Position numbers and translations under genes: made by a program. A stretch of 38,653 nucleotides of DNA. Source: Bordetella sp. GTDB taxonomy: Bacteria; Pseudomonadota; Alphaproteobacteria; Caulobacterales; Caulobacteraceae. Of this stretch, positions 17,263-26,463 are shown piece by piece (positions within the stretch are counted from its first letter, which is position 1; every line of letters begins with the position of its first letter). The stretch is taken from positions 25,792 to 64,444 of the forward strand of contig JAFKFS010000028.1 of assembly GCA_017308115.1 (NCBI GenBank). Direction: 5' to 3'. The notes under the pieces were generated by a model that saw nothing but the letters and a program-made list of their open reading frames with translations, was not told the origin of the DNA and did no database searches.

Positions 17263-17861
17263 CCAGCACTCCATCCCGGCCGCCGTCGGCCGACGACGGC
17301 GCCTTCAAGGCCGAACTGGTCACCCTGATCCCCCATCTGCGCGCCTTCGCCCGCACGCTGACCGGCGACCCGACCTCGGCCGACGACCTGGCCCAGGAGG
17401 CCATGATGAAGGCCTGGGACGCCCGCGCCAGCTATCAGATGGGCACCAATATGAAGGCCTGGACCTTCATGATCCTGCGCAACCAGTTCTATTCCGAGAA
17501 GCGACGCTCCTGGCGCCAGACCCAGCTGGACCAGGAAGCCGCCGAACGGACGCTGATCGCCGTCGACGACCCCGAGGCGCCGGTCGCCCTGGATGAGTTG
17601 CGCCAGGCGCTGCAGACCCTGCCCGAGGAGCAGCGGGAAGCGTTGATCCTCGTGGGCGCCGGCGGCTTCGCCTATGAGGAGGCGGCCGAGATCTGCCAGT
17701 GCGCGGTCGGCACGGTGAAGAGCCGGGTGTCGCGCGCCCGCAAGGCGATTCAGGCCACGCTGGAGCGCGGCGGCTACGCCCGCGACGGAAAGTCCGCCGG
17801 GGATGCGATGCGGTCCATCCTGGCCGACGCCGACAGGCTGAGCGGCGCCGGGCGGAGCTAA
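17259..17861 (+). CDS. ecfG: General stress ECF sigma factor EcfG (SigT)
   Basis: 200 aa from a GTG start with an AAGGAGGGA ribosome-binding site. Region 2 is seen at about residues 15-80 (LRAFARTLTGDPTSADDLAQEAMMKAW, then WTFMILRNQFYSEKRR). Region 4 is at about 110-170 (LPEEQREALILVGAGGFAYEEAAEICQCAVGTVKSRVSRAR). The GGFAYEEAAEI and CAVGTVKSRV blocks are hallmarks of the EcfG group (ECF15). NepR holds it inactive. Its promoters match GGAAC-N16-CGTT, five of which are in this window. The stop is 2 nt before the sensor kinase ATG. Confidence 0.97.
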   Translation: MTSTPSRPPSADDGAFKAELVTLIPHLRAFARTLTGDPTSADDLAQEAMMKAWDARASYQMGTNMKAWTFMILRNQFYSEKRRSWRQTQLDQEAAERTLIAVDDPEAPVALDELRQALQTLPEEQREALILVGAGGFAYEEAAEICQCAVGTVKSRVSRARKAIQATLERGGYARDGKSAGDAMRSILADADRLSGAGRS

Positions 17862-17863
17862 AC

Positions 17864-19642
17864 ATGCTGCGGGTCGGCCGTGCCCTGGGCCGAGCGCTGG
17901 GGCGCAAGCTCGGAAGGCCCAGCCTGCAGGGCATCCGCTTCCGACTCGGCCTGGCCATGGCGGTCGCCCTGCTGCCGATCCTGCTGCTCGCCGCCATCCA
18001 GACCGAGGCGGGCTTTCGCCAGCAGGCGGCCGAGCGGCGCACCGACCTGCAACTGGCCGCCGACCGCAGCGCCGCCCACGCCCGGAACAGCATCGACAGC
18101 GCGGTGGTCCTGCTGGAGGCCCTCGCCCCCGAGGGGATCGGCTTCTATTGCGAGCCCCGCCTGACCGCCCTGGTCGAGCGGTTGGACGGCATCGCCGCCC
18201 TGACCCGCTTCAGCGCCACGGGCGAGCCGGTCTGCGCCTCGCGCGGGGCCAAGCCGCCCACAGCCGCCCAGGTCCGCGGGCAGGCCTGGCATCAGCGCTT
18301 GCGACAGGGCGAGGAGGTGGTCATGGAGTGGGCGGCCGGCGAACCGGACGCCCTGCTCGTGGCGGTCCGCTCCCAGCGGCCCCTGGGCGCCTTCCAGGGG
18401 GCGATGACCGCCATCGTGCCCCTGGCCGCCCTGCAGCCCGACATTCATGACCCAGCCCTGCCCGTCGGCGCCCAGGCGGCGCTGATCGACAGCTCCGGCC
18501 AGGTCCTGACGGCCACCGATCCGAGCCCCTTCCGCCTGAGGGACCCCAAGGCCATCGCCGGCTGGGCGCATCGGGCGCGCCTGGGCGACACCGTCCTGTT
18601 CGAGGCGAAGGACGCGCGGGGACGCCGCCACGTCTACGCCGGCGCCCCCCTGTCGGGCCGCGACGTCTTCGTCCTTCTGTCCGCCCCCGCGCCGGGGCTT
18701 CTGTCCTGGGCGCGCCTGAACCCCTTCGGCACCCTCCTGCTGCCGCTGGCGGCCTGGCTGGCGACCTTCGCCGCGGTCATGCTGCTGTCGGAGCGGATCG
18801 TCGTGCGCTGGCTGGGCTATCTGGAGCGGGTCGCCGCCATCTATGCGCGGGGCCGTTTCTCGGTCCGCCCGGTCCAGGCCGAGCACGCCCCCGCCGAAAT
18901 CCGCGTCCTGGCCCGCACCCTCGGCGCCCTGGGCGACAACATCACCCGGCGCGACCGGGCCCTGCTGGAGGCCTTGGACGAGAAGGACGCGCTGATGCGC
19001 GAAATCCACCACCGGGTGAAGAACAACCTGCAGATCATCTCCTCCCTGCTGTCGATGCAGCAGAGGGCGGTGACGGACCCCGGCGCCCGGGCGGCCCTGG
19101 GCGACACCCGCCAGCGGATCGCGGCCCTGGCCCTCATCTACCGCATCCTCTACCAGAGCGAGCACGTCCGCGAGGCGGATTCCGAAACCTTCCTGCGCGA
19201 GCTGGTCGGCCAGCTGGTCGCCGGCGAGGCCGTGCGCGGCCCCCTGGTGACGACCACCGTCGACGCCGATCCCCTGGTCATCGACCCCGACAAGCTGGCC
19301 CCCCTGGCCCTGTGGGTGGTGGAGGCCGTCTCCAACGCCCAGAAGCACGCCTTCGCCGGGCGCGGGGGCGACCTGCAGGTGCGTTTCCGCGTTCAGGGCG
19401 ACGTCAGCGTGCTGGAGGTGCAGGACGACGGCCCCGGCCTGGCCGACGCCGCCGGGGCGGGGGTGGGCCGCACCCTGATGATCGCCTTCGCCAAGCAGCT
19501 GCGCGGCGAAGCCGAGATCGTCGCGGCCCCCGACGGCGGCTCGATCGCCCGCCTGACCTTCGCCACGCCGGAGGCCCGCGGCGCCGCCCAGGTGCGCGAG
19601 GTGGCCGCCTTCCGCCTGAGCGGAACCGCACGCCAAGCGTAG
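17864..19642 (+). CDS. phyK: Membrane sensor histidine kinase, HisKA_2 type (PhyK-like)
   Basis: 592 aa. TM1 is near residues 26-45 (FRLGLAMAVALLPILLLAAI) and TM2 near 285-312 (FGTLLLPLAAWLATFAAVMLLS), enclosing a periplasmic sensor domain of about 240 residues. A HAMP-like stretch follows. The dimerisation helix carries EIHHRVKNNLQIISSLLSMQ with phospho-acceptor H382/H383, then the HisKA_2 ATPase with N-box VVEAVSNAQKHAF and DDGPGL. The position after ecfG matches PhyK of Caulobacter, the kinase that charges PhyR. The C-terminal codons overlap the -35 region of the next gene's EcfG promoter. Confidence 0.9.
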   Translation: MLRVGRALGRALGRKLGRPSLQGIRFRLGLAMAVALLPILLLAAIQTEAGFRQQAAERRTDLQLAADRSAAHARNSIDSAVVLLEALAPEGIGFYCEPRLTALVERLDGIAALTRFSATGEPVCASRGAKPPTAAQVRGQAWHQRLRQGEEVVMEWAAGEPDALLVAVRSQRPLGAFQGAMTAIVPLAALQPDIHDPALPVGAQAALIDSSGQVLTATDPSPFRLRDPKAIAGWAHRARLGDTVLFEAKDARGRRHVYAGAPLSGRDVFVLLSAPAPGLLSWARLNPFGTLLLPLAAWLATFAAVMLLSERIVVRWLGYLERVAAIYARGRFSVRPVQAEHAPAEIRVLARTLGALGDNITRRDRALLEALDEKDALMREIHHRVKNNLQIISSLLSMQQRAVTDPGARAALGDTRQRIAALALIYRILYQSEHVREADSETFLRELVGQLVAGEAVRGPLVTTTVDADPLVIDPDKLAPLALWVVEAVSNAQKHAFAGRGGDLQVRFRVQGDVSVLEVQDDGPGLADAAGAGVGRTLMIAFAKQLRGEAEIVAAPDGGSIARLTFATPEARGAAQVREVAAFRLSGTARQA

Positions 19643-19646
19643 CGTT
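19622..19646 (+). promoter_or_regulatory. EcfG promoter of the entericidin-like gene, inside the phyK 3' end
   Basis: GGAAC (19622-19626), 16 nt, CGTT (19643-19646). The -35 lies in the last phyK codons and the -10 directly after the stop, 45 nt before the ATG at 19691. Confidence 0.87.
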
Positions 19647-19690
19647 GTCTCCGGGACGGGCGCGAGCCCGAAACCTTCAGGAGCTTTCCC

Positions 19691-19828
19691 ATGCGCAAAC
19701 TCATCATCCTGGCCGTCGCCGCCGCGGCCCTGACCACCGCCGCCTGCAACACCATCCAGGGCGTCGGCAAGGACACCCAGGCCGCCGGCCAGGCGGTTGA
19801 AGGCGCGGCCCGCGACGCCAAGAACTGA
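19691..19828 (+). CDS. ecnB: Entericidin A/B-family small lipoprotein
   Basis: 45 aa. A lipoprotein signal is complete: MRK, hydrophobic LIILAVAAAALTT, lipobox TAA-C19. The mature peptide of 27 residues (CNTIQGVGKDTQAAGQAVEGAARDAKN) matches entericidin: NTxxGxGkDxxxaGxaxxxaA. AGGAG lies 7 nt before the ATG. Entericidins are small envelope lipoproteins linked to stress and, in enterics, to a bacteriolytic antidote pair. In alphaproteobacteria they are well known targets of the general stress sigma factor, and the promoter upstream agrees. The exact role in this host is unknown. Confidence 0.92.
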   Translation: MRKLIILAVAAAALTTAACNTIQGVGKDTQAAGQAVEGAARDAKN

Positions 19829-19857
19829 TCTTTTCCCGACAGGGAAACTGCGCCTGG

Positions 19858-19897
19858 ACCCCGCCGAGAGCATCGCTCGGCGGGGTATTATTTTTTA
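19858..19897 (+). terminator. Intrinsic terminator of the entericidin-like gene
   Basis: ACCCCGCCGAG (19858-19868) and CTCGGCGGGGT (19876-19886) form a perfect 11-bp stem with a 7-nt loop, followed by ATTATTTTTT. It closes the stress island on this side. Confidence 0.92.
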
Positions 19898-19966
19898 CTG
19901 GTGCGGCCGGTCCGGCTTGTTTAGCGTCGCCGCGCCCTATGTCAGGGCCAGGACTTTGAAAAGAAC

Positions 19967-21085
19967 ATGCGCGTCGGCTGCCCCCGAGAAATCAAGACCA
20001 ATGAACATCGCGTCGGCCTGACCCCCGCCGCCGTGCGCGAGTACGCGGCCCACGGCCACACGGTCCTCCTGCAGACCGGCGCCGGGACGGGCGCGGGCTT
20101 TTCCGACGCCGACTACGTCAAGGCGGGCGCCCGCATCGCTCCGGACGCCCAGGCCGTCTTCGCCGACAGCGACATGATCGTGAAGGTCAAGGAGCTGCAG
20201 CCCGCCGAGTTCGCCCTTCTGAACCCGGGCCACATCCTCTTCACCTATCTGCACCTGGCGCCCGACCCGGAGCAGACCCGAGCCCTGCTGGCCTCCGGCT
20301 GCGCCGCCGTGGCCTATGAGACGGTCACCGACCGCAACGACGGCCTGCCCCTGCTGGCGCCCATGTCCGAGGTGGCGGGGCGCATCGCCGTCTTCTCGGC
20401 GGCCGAGACCCTGTTGAAGCACAAGGGCGGCATGGGGCTGCTGTTCTGCGGCGTGCCGGGCGTGGCGCCGGCCCGCGTGCTGGTGCTGGGCGGCGGCGTG
20501 GTAGGGCTGAACGCCGCACGCATGGCCATGGGCCTGGGCGCCGAGGTGGTGGTTCTGGAACGCTCCATTCCCCGGATGCGCCAGATCGACGAACTGACCG
20601 GCGGGCGGGTCGTCACCCGTTATTCCTCCCTGCACGCCATCGAGGAAGAGCTGGTCAAGGCCGATGTGGTGATCGGGGCCGTCCTGGTCCCCGGCGCCGA
20701 GGCGCCGACCCTCGTGCGGCGCGAGCAGTTGAAGACGATGAAGCCCGGCAGCGTCCTGATCGACGTGGCCATCGACCAGGGCGGCTGTTTCGAGACCTCC
20801 CGCGCGACGACGCACGAGGACCCGACCTATGTCGTCGACGGCGTGGTCCACTACTGCGTCGGCAACATGCCCGGCGCGGCCCCCCGCACCAGCTCCGAGG
20901 CCCTGAACAACGCCACCCTGCCCTTCGGCCTGGCCCTGGCCGATCACGGGCTGGACGCCCTGCGCGCCGATCCGCATCTGGCCAGGGGGCTGAACGTGCT
21001 GAAGGGCGAGATCACCCACCCCGCCGTGGCCCGGGCCCTGGGCCTGGAATGGCGCGACCCGTTCGGGGTCTGGGCGCGGGATTAG
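19967..21085 (+). CDS. ald: Alanine dehydrogenase
   Basis: 372 aa. Catalyses reversible oxidative deamination of L-alanine to pyruvate and ammonia with [23 protein letters not shown] at the start holds the substrate-binding R15; K75 in IVKVKEL and H96 in TYLHLAP are the catalytic pair. The Rossmann loop is [19 protein letters not shown], and the C-terminal [22 protein letters not shown] is diagnostic. It is apparently monocistronic after the entericidin terminator and overlaps the convergent hypothetical gene by 4 nt at the stop codons. Confidence 0.96.
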   Translation: MRVGCPREIKTNEHRVGLTPAAVREYAAHGHTVLLQTGAGTGAGFSDADYVKAGARIAPDAQAVFADSDMIVKVKELQPAEFALLNPGHILFTYLHLAPDPEQTRALLASGCAAVAYETVTDRNDGLPLLAPMSEVAGRIAVFSAAETLLKHKGGMGLLFCGVPGVAPARVLVLGGGVVGLNAARMAMGLGAEVVVLERSIPRMRQIDELTGGRVVTRYSSLHAIEEELVKADVVIGAVLVPGAEAPTLVRREQLKTMKPGSVLIDVAIDQGGCFETSRATTHEDPTYVVDGVVHYCVGNMPGAAPRTSSEALNNATLPFGLALADHGLDALRADPHLARGLNVLKGEITHPAVARALGLEWRDPFGVWARD

Positions 21086-21849
21086 ACCGTCAGGGACAGC
21101 CCGGCGGCGGGCAAGGCCCGAACGACGTCGTTGATTTCGCGATCCATGCGGGCGACGGCGCGCTCAGCCTCATCGCCCTCGGGCGCGCCGTCGGCCTCGG
21201 TCGCCGCCTGACGCGCCAAGGCCCTGATCTGGGCGGCCAAGCGCTTGACCTCGTCCAGCACATCGCGATCGTCCTGTCTTTCACCGCTGCGGCGGGCCGT
21301 TTCGCCGATCCGCGTCAGGGCGGCGTCGATCGCCTGCCGGTAGGGATTGGCCGGCTTGGCCGTCGCGTCCTCGGCCGACGCCGCCTCGCCGTTCTGATCT
21401 TCCGTCGAAGCGGACAGGGCCGCGTGCTCAGCCTGGCCCGAATCCGCATCGCTCGCAGGTTCCTGTCCCGTCGTCGCGGGCGTTCCCGCCGTGGCGGCCG
21501 CGCCCGGATCGAAGGCGGAGCCGCCCGCAGCCGCATAGGCCTTGACCGCCGCCCCCAGTTCCTTAGCCAACTGCGCCGCGATGCGGGCGGCCGCCTTGGG
21601 ATCGCCGATCATGGCCATCTTCAGCATCTGCAAGCGCGCCTTGATCTGCTCGATCTTCTTCTTCGCCGCCGCCTTCTTCTCTTCGGAAACGTCGCTTGTG
21701 CGCCGCTTCAGGCTCTCGACCGCCGCGCGGGCCTCATTCAGCTTCGCCTCGGCGAGGGTTTGGCGGCGCTGTTCGCGCGCCGTCGTCGCGTCCGACGGCG
21801 ACTCGGTCCTGGCGTTCGCGGGAGCGGGAAACAGGGAGCCGATATTCAT
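21082..21849 (-). CDS. Hypothetical coiled-coil protein
   Basis: 255 aa, not recognised. No signal peptide or membrane helix. Residues about 25-85 form a Lys/Glu/Ala-rich coiled coil (EAKLNEARAAVESLKRR, EEKKAAAKKKIEQIKARLQML). A low-complexity Ala/Gly/Thr/Asp linker covers about 110-165, and a second charged helical segment runs from 170 to the end (RMDREINDVVRALPAAG). I use the ATG at 21849; the open frame continues upstream through the antisense of obg but that is not coding. It is divergent from obg. The 3' end overlaps the ald stop by 4 nt. Confidence 0.65.
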   Translation of the reverse strand: MNIGSLFPAPANARTESPSDATTAREQRRQTLAEAKLNEARAAVESLKRRTSDVSEEKKAAAKKKIEQIKARLQMLKMAMIGDPKAAARIAAQLAKELGAAVKAYAAAGGSAFDPGAAATAGTPATTGQEPASDADSGQAEHAALSASTEDQNGEAASAEDATAKPANPYRQAIDAALTRIGETARRSGERQDDRDVLDEVKRLAAQIRALARQAATEADGAPEGDEAERAVARMDREINDVVRALPAAGLSLTV

Positions 21850-21888
21850 GGCCCGACAGCCTCGCCCGTCCGCCCTAACGAGGCGTGA

Positions 21889-23001
<1,113 letters not shown>

Positions 23002-23011
23002 GAAACGCAGG

Positions 23012-23145
23012 CTCTCCTCCCCATGCAATGGGGAGGTGGATCGGCGGCGTCGCCGACGAGACGGAGGGGCTTCTTGGTTCCGCCGTCCCTGGCCCCTCCA
23101 CCCCTTCGTGGTCCCCCTCGCCACACCGTGGGGAGGAAAGCCGAA
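23012..23145. repeat. Intergenic palindromic repeat element
   Basis: The obg-polA gap holds a composite palindrome. CCTCCCCAT / ATGGGGAGG (23016-23036) form a 9-bp hairpin at the left, and a second hairpin of CCAC/GTGG type lies at the right near 23117-23140. Between them GGAGGTGGA and GGAGGGGC on the left have complements TCCACCCC-like and GCCCCTCC on the right. The arrangement resembles interspersed repeats I know from Caulobacterales intergenic regions. One copy only is in this window, so repetition is not shown here. Confidence 0.6.
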
Positions 23146-23186
23146 CCGCAGATGACGCCGGCCTTTCCGCCCCCTATGTTCGCGCC

Positions 23187-26081
23187 ATGACCGACGCGAC
23201 CGCCGACATCCCCGCCCGCCCTCTCACCCAAGACGGGCCGCCCTTGCGGCTGTGGATGATCGACGCCTCGGCCTACATCTTCCGCGCCTATCACGCCCTG
23301 CCGCCGCTGACCCGCAAGTCGGACGGCCTGCCGGTGGGCGCGGTTCAGGGCTACTGCAACATGCTGTGGAAGCTGCTGAAGGACATGAAGGGCGAGGACG
23401 GGCCGACGCACCTGGTCGCCGTCTTCGACCATTCGGAGAAGACCTTCCGCAACGACCTTTACGACCAGTACAAGGCCCATCGTCCCCCGGCGCCCGAGGA
23501 TCTGGTCCCGCAGTTCCCGCTGGTGCGCGAGGCGACCAAGGCTTTCGGCGTCCACTGCGTCGAGATGGCCGGTTATGAGGCCGACGACCTGATCGCCACC
23601 TATGCCTGCAAGGCGCGCGACGCGGGCGGCGAGGCGGTGATCGTCAGCTCCGACAAGGACCTGATGCAGCTGATCGGCGACGGCGTGGTCATGTACGACC
23701 CGATGAAGGACCGCCGCCTGGAGGAAGAGGCGGTGTTCGAGAAGTTCGGCGTCGCGCCCGACAAGGTGGTCGAGGTCCAGGCCCTGATCGGCGACAGCGT
23801 CGACAACATCCCCGGCGCCCCCGGCATCGGCCCCAAGACGGCGGCCCAGCTGATCGGCGAATACGGCGACCTGGACACGCTTCTGGCCCGCGCCGGCGAG
23901 ATCAAGCAGCCCAAGCGCCGCGAGACCCTGATCGCCTTCGCCGACCAGATCCGCCTGTCGCGCGAGCTGGTGACGCTGACCTGCGACGCGCCGATCCCTG
24001 AACCCATCGACGACTTCCTGATCCGCGATCCCGACCCCGAGACCCTGTCGGCCTTCCTGGAGATGATGGAGTTCCGGTCGCTGGCCCGCCGGGTCGGCGA
24101 CGGCAAGGCGCCGCAGAAGGAGGGCTCGGCCTTCACGCGCCAGCCGACGGCCCCCGTGGCCACGCCGCGCTATGGCCAGGCCGAGGTCGCCGCCCCGGCC
24201 GAGACCCAGGCCATCGACCGGGACCGCTATGAATGCGTGCAGACCCTGGAAGACCTCGACCGCTGGATCGCGCGGGCCAGGGCGGCGGGCGTGGTCGGTT
24301 TCGACACCGAGACGGACGCTCTGTCCTCGACCCACGCCGGACTGTGCGGGGTGTCGCTGGCGGTGGGGCCGAACGCGGCCTGCTACATCCCCCTGACGCA
24401 TGAGCATGAGCCGACCGGCGACGGCGGCCTGGACTTCGGCGACGGCGGCGACGCCCGCCCGCCGCTGCAACAGATCGACAAGCCGACGGCCCTGGCCCGG
24501 CTGAAGGCCCTGCTGGAAGACCCTTCGGTGCTTAAGGTCGGCCAGAACATCAAATACGACCTGGCCGTCATGGATCGCCGGGGGGTGCGCGTGGCCCCGA
24601 TCGAGGACGTCATGCTGATCTCCTATGTGCTGGAGGGCGGCCTGCACGGCCACGGCATGGACGAACTGTCGCGCCTGCACCTCGGCCACGAGCCGATGAC
24701 CTTCAAGAGCGTGGCGGGGACCGGCAAGAGCCAGAAGAGCTTCAAGCACGTCGAGCTGAAGCCGGCCGTCTGCTACGCCGCCGAGGACGCGGACGTCACC
24801 TTGCGCCTCTATCGCCTGCTGAAGCCGCGCCTGGCGGCCGAGGGCCTGTCGAACGTCTATGAGACGCTGGAGCGCGGGATGCCGCCGGTGCTGGCCGACA
24901 TGGAGCGGGCCGGGGTGCGGGTCGACCCGGACCGGCTGCGCTCTCTGTCCTCGACCTTCGGCCAGCGCATGGCCGAGCTGGAGGAGGAGGCGCACAAGCT
25001 GGCCGGCCGCCCCTTCAACGTCGGCAGCCCGCGCCAGATCGGCGAGATCCTGTTCGGCGAGATGAACCTGCCCGGCGGCAAGAAGACCGCCAGCGGCCAG
25101 TGGGGCACCGACGCCAGCGTGCTGGACGAACTGGCCCAGAACCATCCCCTGCCCCGCACCATCCTGGACTGGCGCCAGCTGTCCAAGCTGAAGGGCACCT
25201 ATACCGACGCCCTGGTCGCGGCCATGGACCCGCAGACGAACCGCGTCCACACCTCCTATCAGCTGGCGGCGGCGACCACGGGGCGTCTGGCCTCCTCCGA
25301 CCCCAACCTGCAGAACATCCCGATCCGCACCGAGACGGGACGCCAGATCCGCCAGGCCTTCATCGCCTCGCCGGGCCATGTGCTGATCAGCGCCGATTAC
25401 AGCCAGATCGAGCTGCGTCTGCTGGCCCACATCGGCGACATTCCCGAGCTGAAGCGCGCCTTCAAGGCCGGGCTCGACATCCACGCCGCCACGGCGTCAG
25501 AAATGTTCGGCGTGCCGGTCGAGGGCATGCCCGCCGAGACGCGCCGCCGGGCCAAGGCCATCAACTTCGGCATCATCTACGGCATCAGCGCCTTCGGCCT
25601 GGCCGCCCAGCTGGGCATCGATCAGGGCGAGGCGGGGGCCTACATCAAGACCTATTTCGAGCGCTTCCCCGGCATCCGCGCCTATATGGACAGGACCAAG
25701 GCGCTGGTGAAGGAGCAGGGCTTCGTCACCACCGTCTTCGGGCGGCGCATCCACATCCCGGCCATCCGCTCCAAGTCCGGCGCCGAGCGCCAGTTCGGCG
25801 AGCGCGCGGCCATCAACGCCCCGATCCAGGGCGCCGCCGCCGACATCATCCGCCGCGCCATGATCCGCATGCCCGGCGCCCTGGCCGAGGCCGGTCTTCA
25901 GACCCGCATGCTGCTGCAGGTCCACGACGAACTGGTGTTCGAGGCCCCCGAGGCCGAGGCCGACCGCGCCGTCGCCGTCATCCGCCGCGTCATGGAAGGC
26001 GCCGCCCTGCCCGCCGTCGATCTGAGCGTTCCGCTGGACGTCGAGGCCAAGGCCGCCGGAAACTGGGACGACGCGCACTAA
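23187..26081 (+). CDS. polA: DNA polymerase I
   Basis: 964 aa, all three domains. The 5'-3' exonuclease occupies about 20-300 (WMIDASAYIFRAYHAL; SSDKDLMQL; GDSVDNIPGAPGIGPKTA). The 3'-5' proofreading domain is intact: D373 and E375 in GFDTETD, then KVGQNIKYDLAVM and YAAEDADVTLRLY. The polymerase domain has motif A SADYSQIELRLL with D737, motif B RRRAKAINFGIIYGIS, and motif C HDE (913-915). It removes RNA primers and fills gaps. Start 23187 is preferred; an in-frame upstream ATG at 23028 would make the intergenic repeat part of the protein. Confidence 0.97.
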   Translation: MTDATADIPARPLTQDGPPLRLWMIDASAYIFRAYHALPPLTRKSDGLPVGAVQGYCNMLWKLLKDMKGEDGPTHLVAVFDHSEKTFRNDLYDQYKAHRPPAPEDLVPQFPLVREATKAFGVHCVEMAGYEADDLIATYACKARDAGGEAVIVSSDKDLMQLIGDGVVMYDPMKDRRLEEEAVFEKFGVAPDKVVEVQALIGDSVDNIPGAPGIGPKTAAQLIGEYGDLDTLLARAGEIKQPKRRETLIAFADQIRLSRELVTLTCDAPIPEPIDDFLIRDPDPETLSAFLEMMEFRSLARRVGDGKAPQKEGSAFTRQPTAPVATPRYGQAEVAAPAETQAIDRDRYECVQTLEDLDRWIARARAAGVVGFDTETDALSSTHAGLCGVSLAVGPNAACYIPLTHEHEPTGDGGLDFGDGGDARPPLQQIDKPTALARLKALLEDPSVLKVGQNIKYDLAVMDRRGVRVAPIEDVMLISYVLEGGLHGHGMDELSRLHLGHEPMTFKSVAGTGKSQKSFKHVELKPAVCYAAEDADVTLRLYRLLKPRLAAEGLSNVYETLERGMPPVLADMERAGVRVDPDRLRSLSSTFGQRMAELEEEAHKLAGRPFNVGSPRQIGEILFGEMNLPGGKKTASGQWGTDASVLDELAQNHPLPRTILDWRQLSKLKGTYTDALVAAMDPQTNRVHTSYQLAAATTGRLASSDPNLQNIPIRTETGRQIRQAFIASPGHVLISADYSQIELRLLAHIGDIPELKRAFKAGLDIHAATASEMFGVPVEGMPAETRRRAKAINFGIIYGISAFGLAAQLGIDQGEAGAYIKTYFERFPGIRAYMDRTKALVKEQGFVTTVFGRRIHIPAIRSKSGAERQFGERAAINAPIQGAAADIIRRAMIRMPGALAEAGLQTRMLLQVHDELVFEAPEAEADRAVAVIRRVMEGAALPAVDLSVPLDVEAKAAGNWDDAH

Positions 26082-26101
26082 CGCCAACCAAGGACGACGA
26101 C

Positions 26102-26410
26102 ATGAGCCTGGACCCCGACATCCGCGACAACGAAGAAGCCAGGCGCTACGAGCTGGAGGTCGATGGCGAGACCGCCGTGGTCATCTACAACCCCGTGGCG
26201 GGCGGGCGGCTCATCACCGAGACCCTCGTGCCGATCCCGCTGGAAGGGCGCGGCGTCGCCAGCCGCATGGCCCGGCACGTGCTGGCCGACCTGAAGGCGA
26301 AGGGGCTGCTGGTCCTGCCGACCTGCCCCTTCTTCTCCGGCTATCTGAAGAAGCACCCGGAATACGCCGATCAGGTGCATCCGACCTATCGGGCCCTGCT
26401 GGGGCTGTAG
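26102..26410 (+). CDS. Small GNAT-family acetyltransferase (GCN5-related, YjdJ-like)
   Basis: 102 aa. The compact single-domain form is seen: RRYELEVDGETAVVIYN, then LVPIPLEGRGVASRMARHVLADLKAKG with the acetyl-CoA loop EGRGVASRM, and a Cys/Pro tail LPTCPFFSGYLKKHPEY. That ending is characteristic of the small GCN5-related family that includes yeast and human NATD1-like proteins. Acceptor substrate is unknown. It begins 20 nt after polA with an AAGGA site and is probably co-transcribed. Confidence 0.9.
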   Translation: MSLDPDIRDNEEARRYELEVDGETAVVIYNPVAGGRLITETLVPIPLEGRGVASRMARHVLADLKAKGLLVLPTCPFFSGYLKKHPEYADQVHPTYRALLGL

Positions 26411-26463
26411 GGCGTCGCCTCACGCCCTTCCCTGGCGGGGCCCGCGCCTGCTAGGGCGGGGCG

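Noticed and set aside
23092..23104. GGAAC on the minus strand in the obg-polA repeat
   Set aside because: The position of the -10 reads CTCG or similar, and it faces the end of obg.
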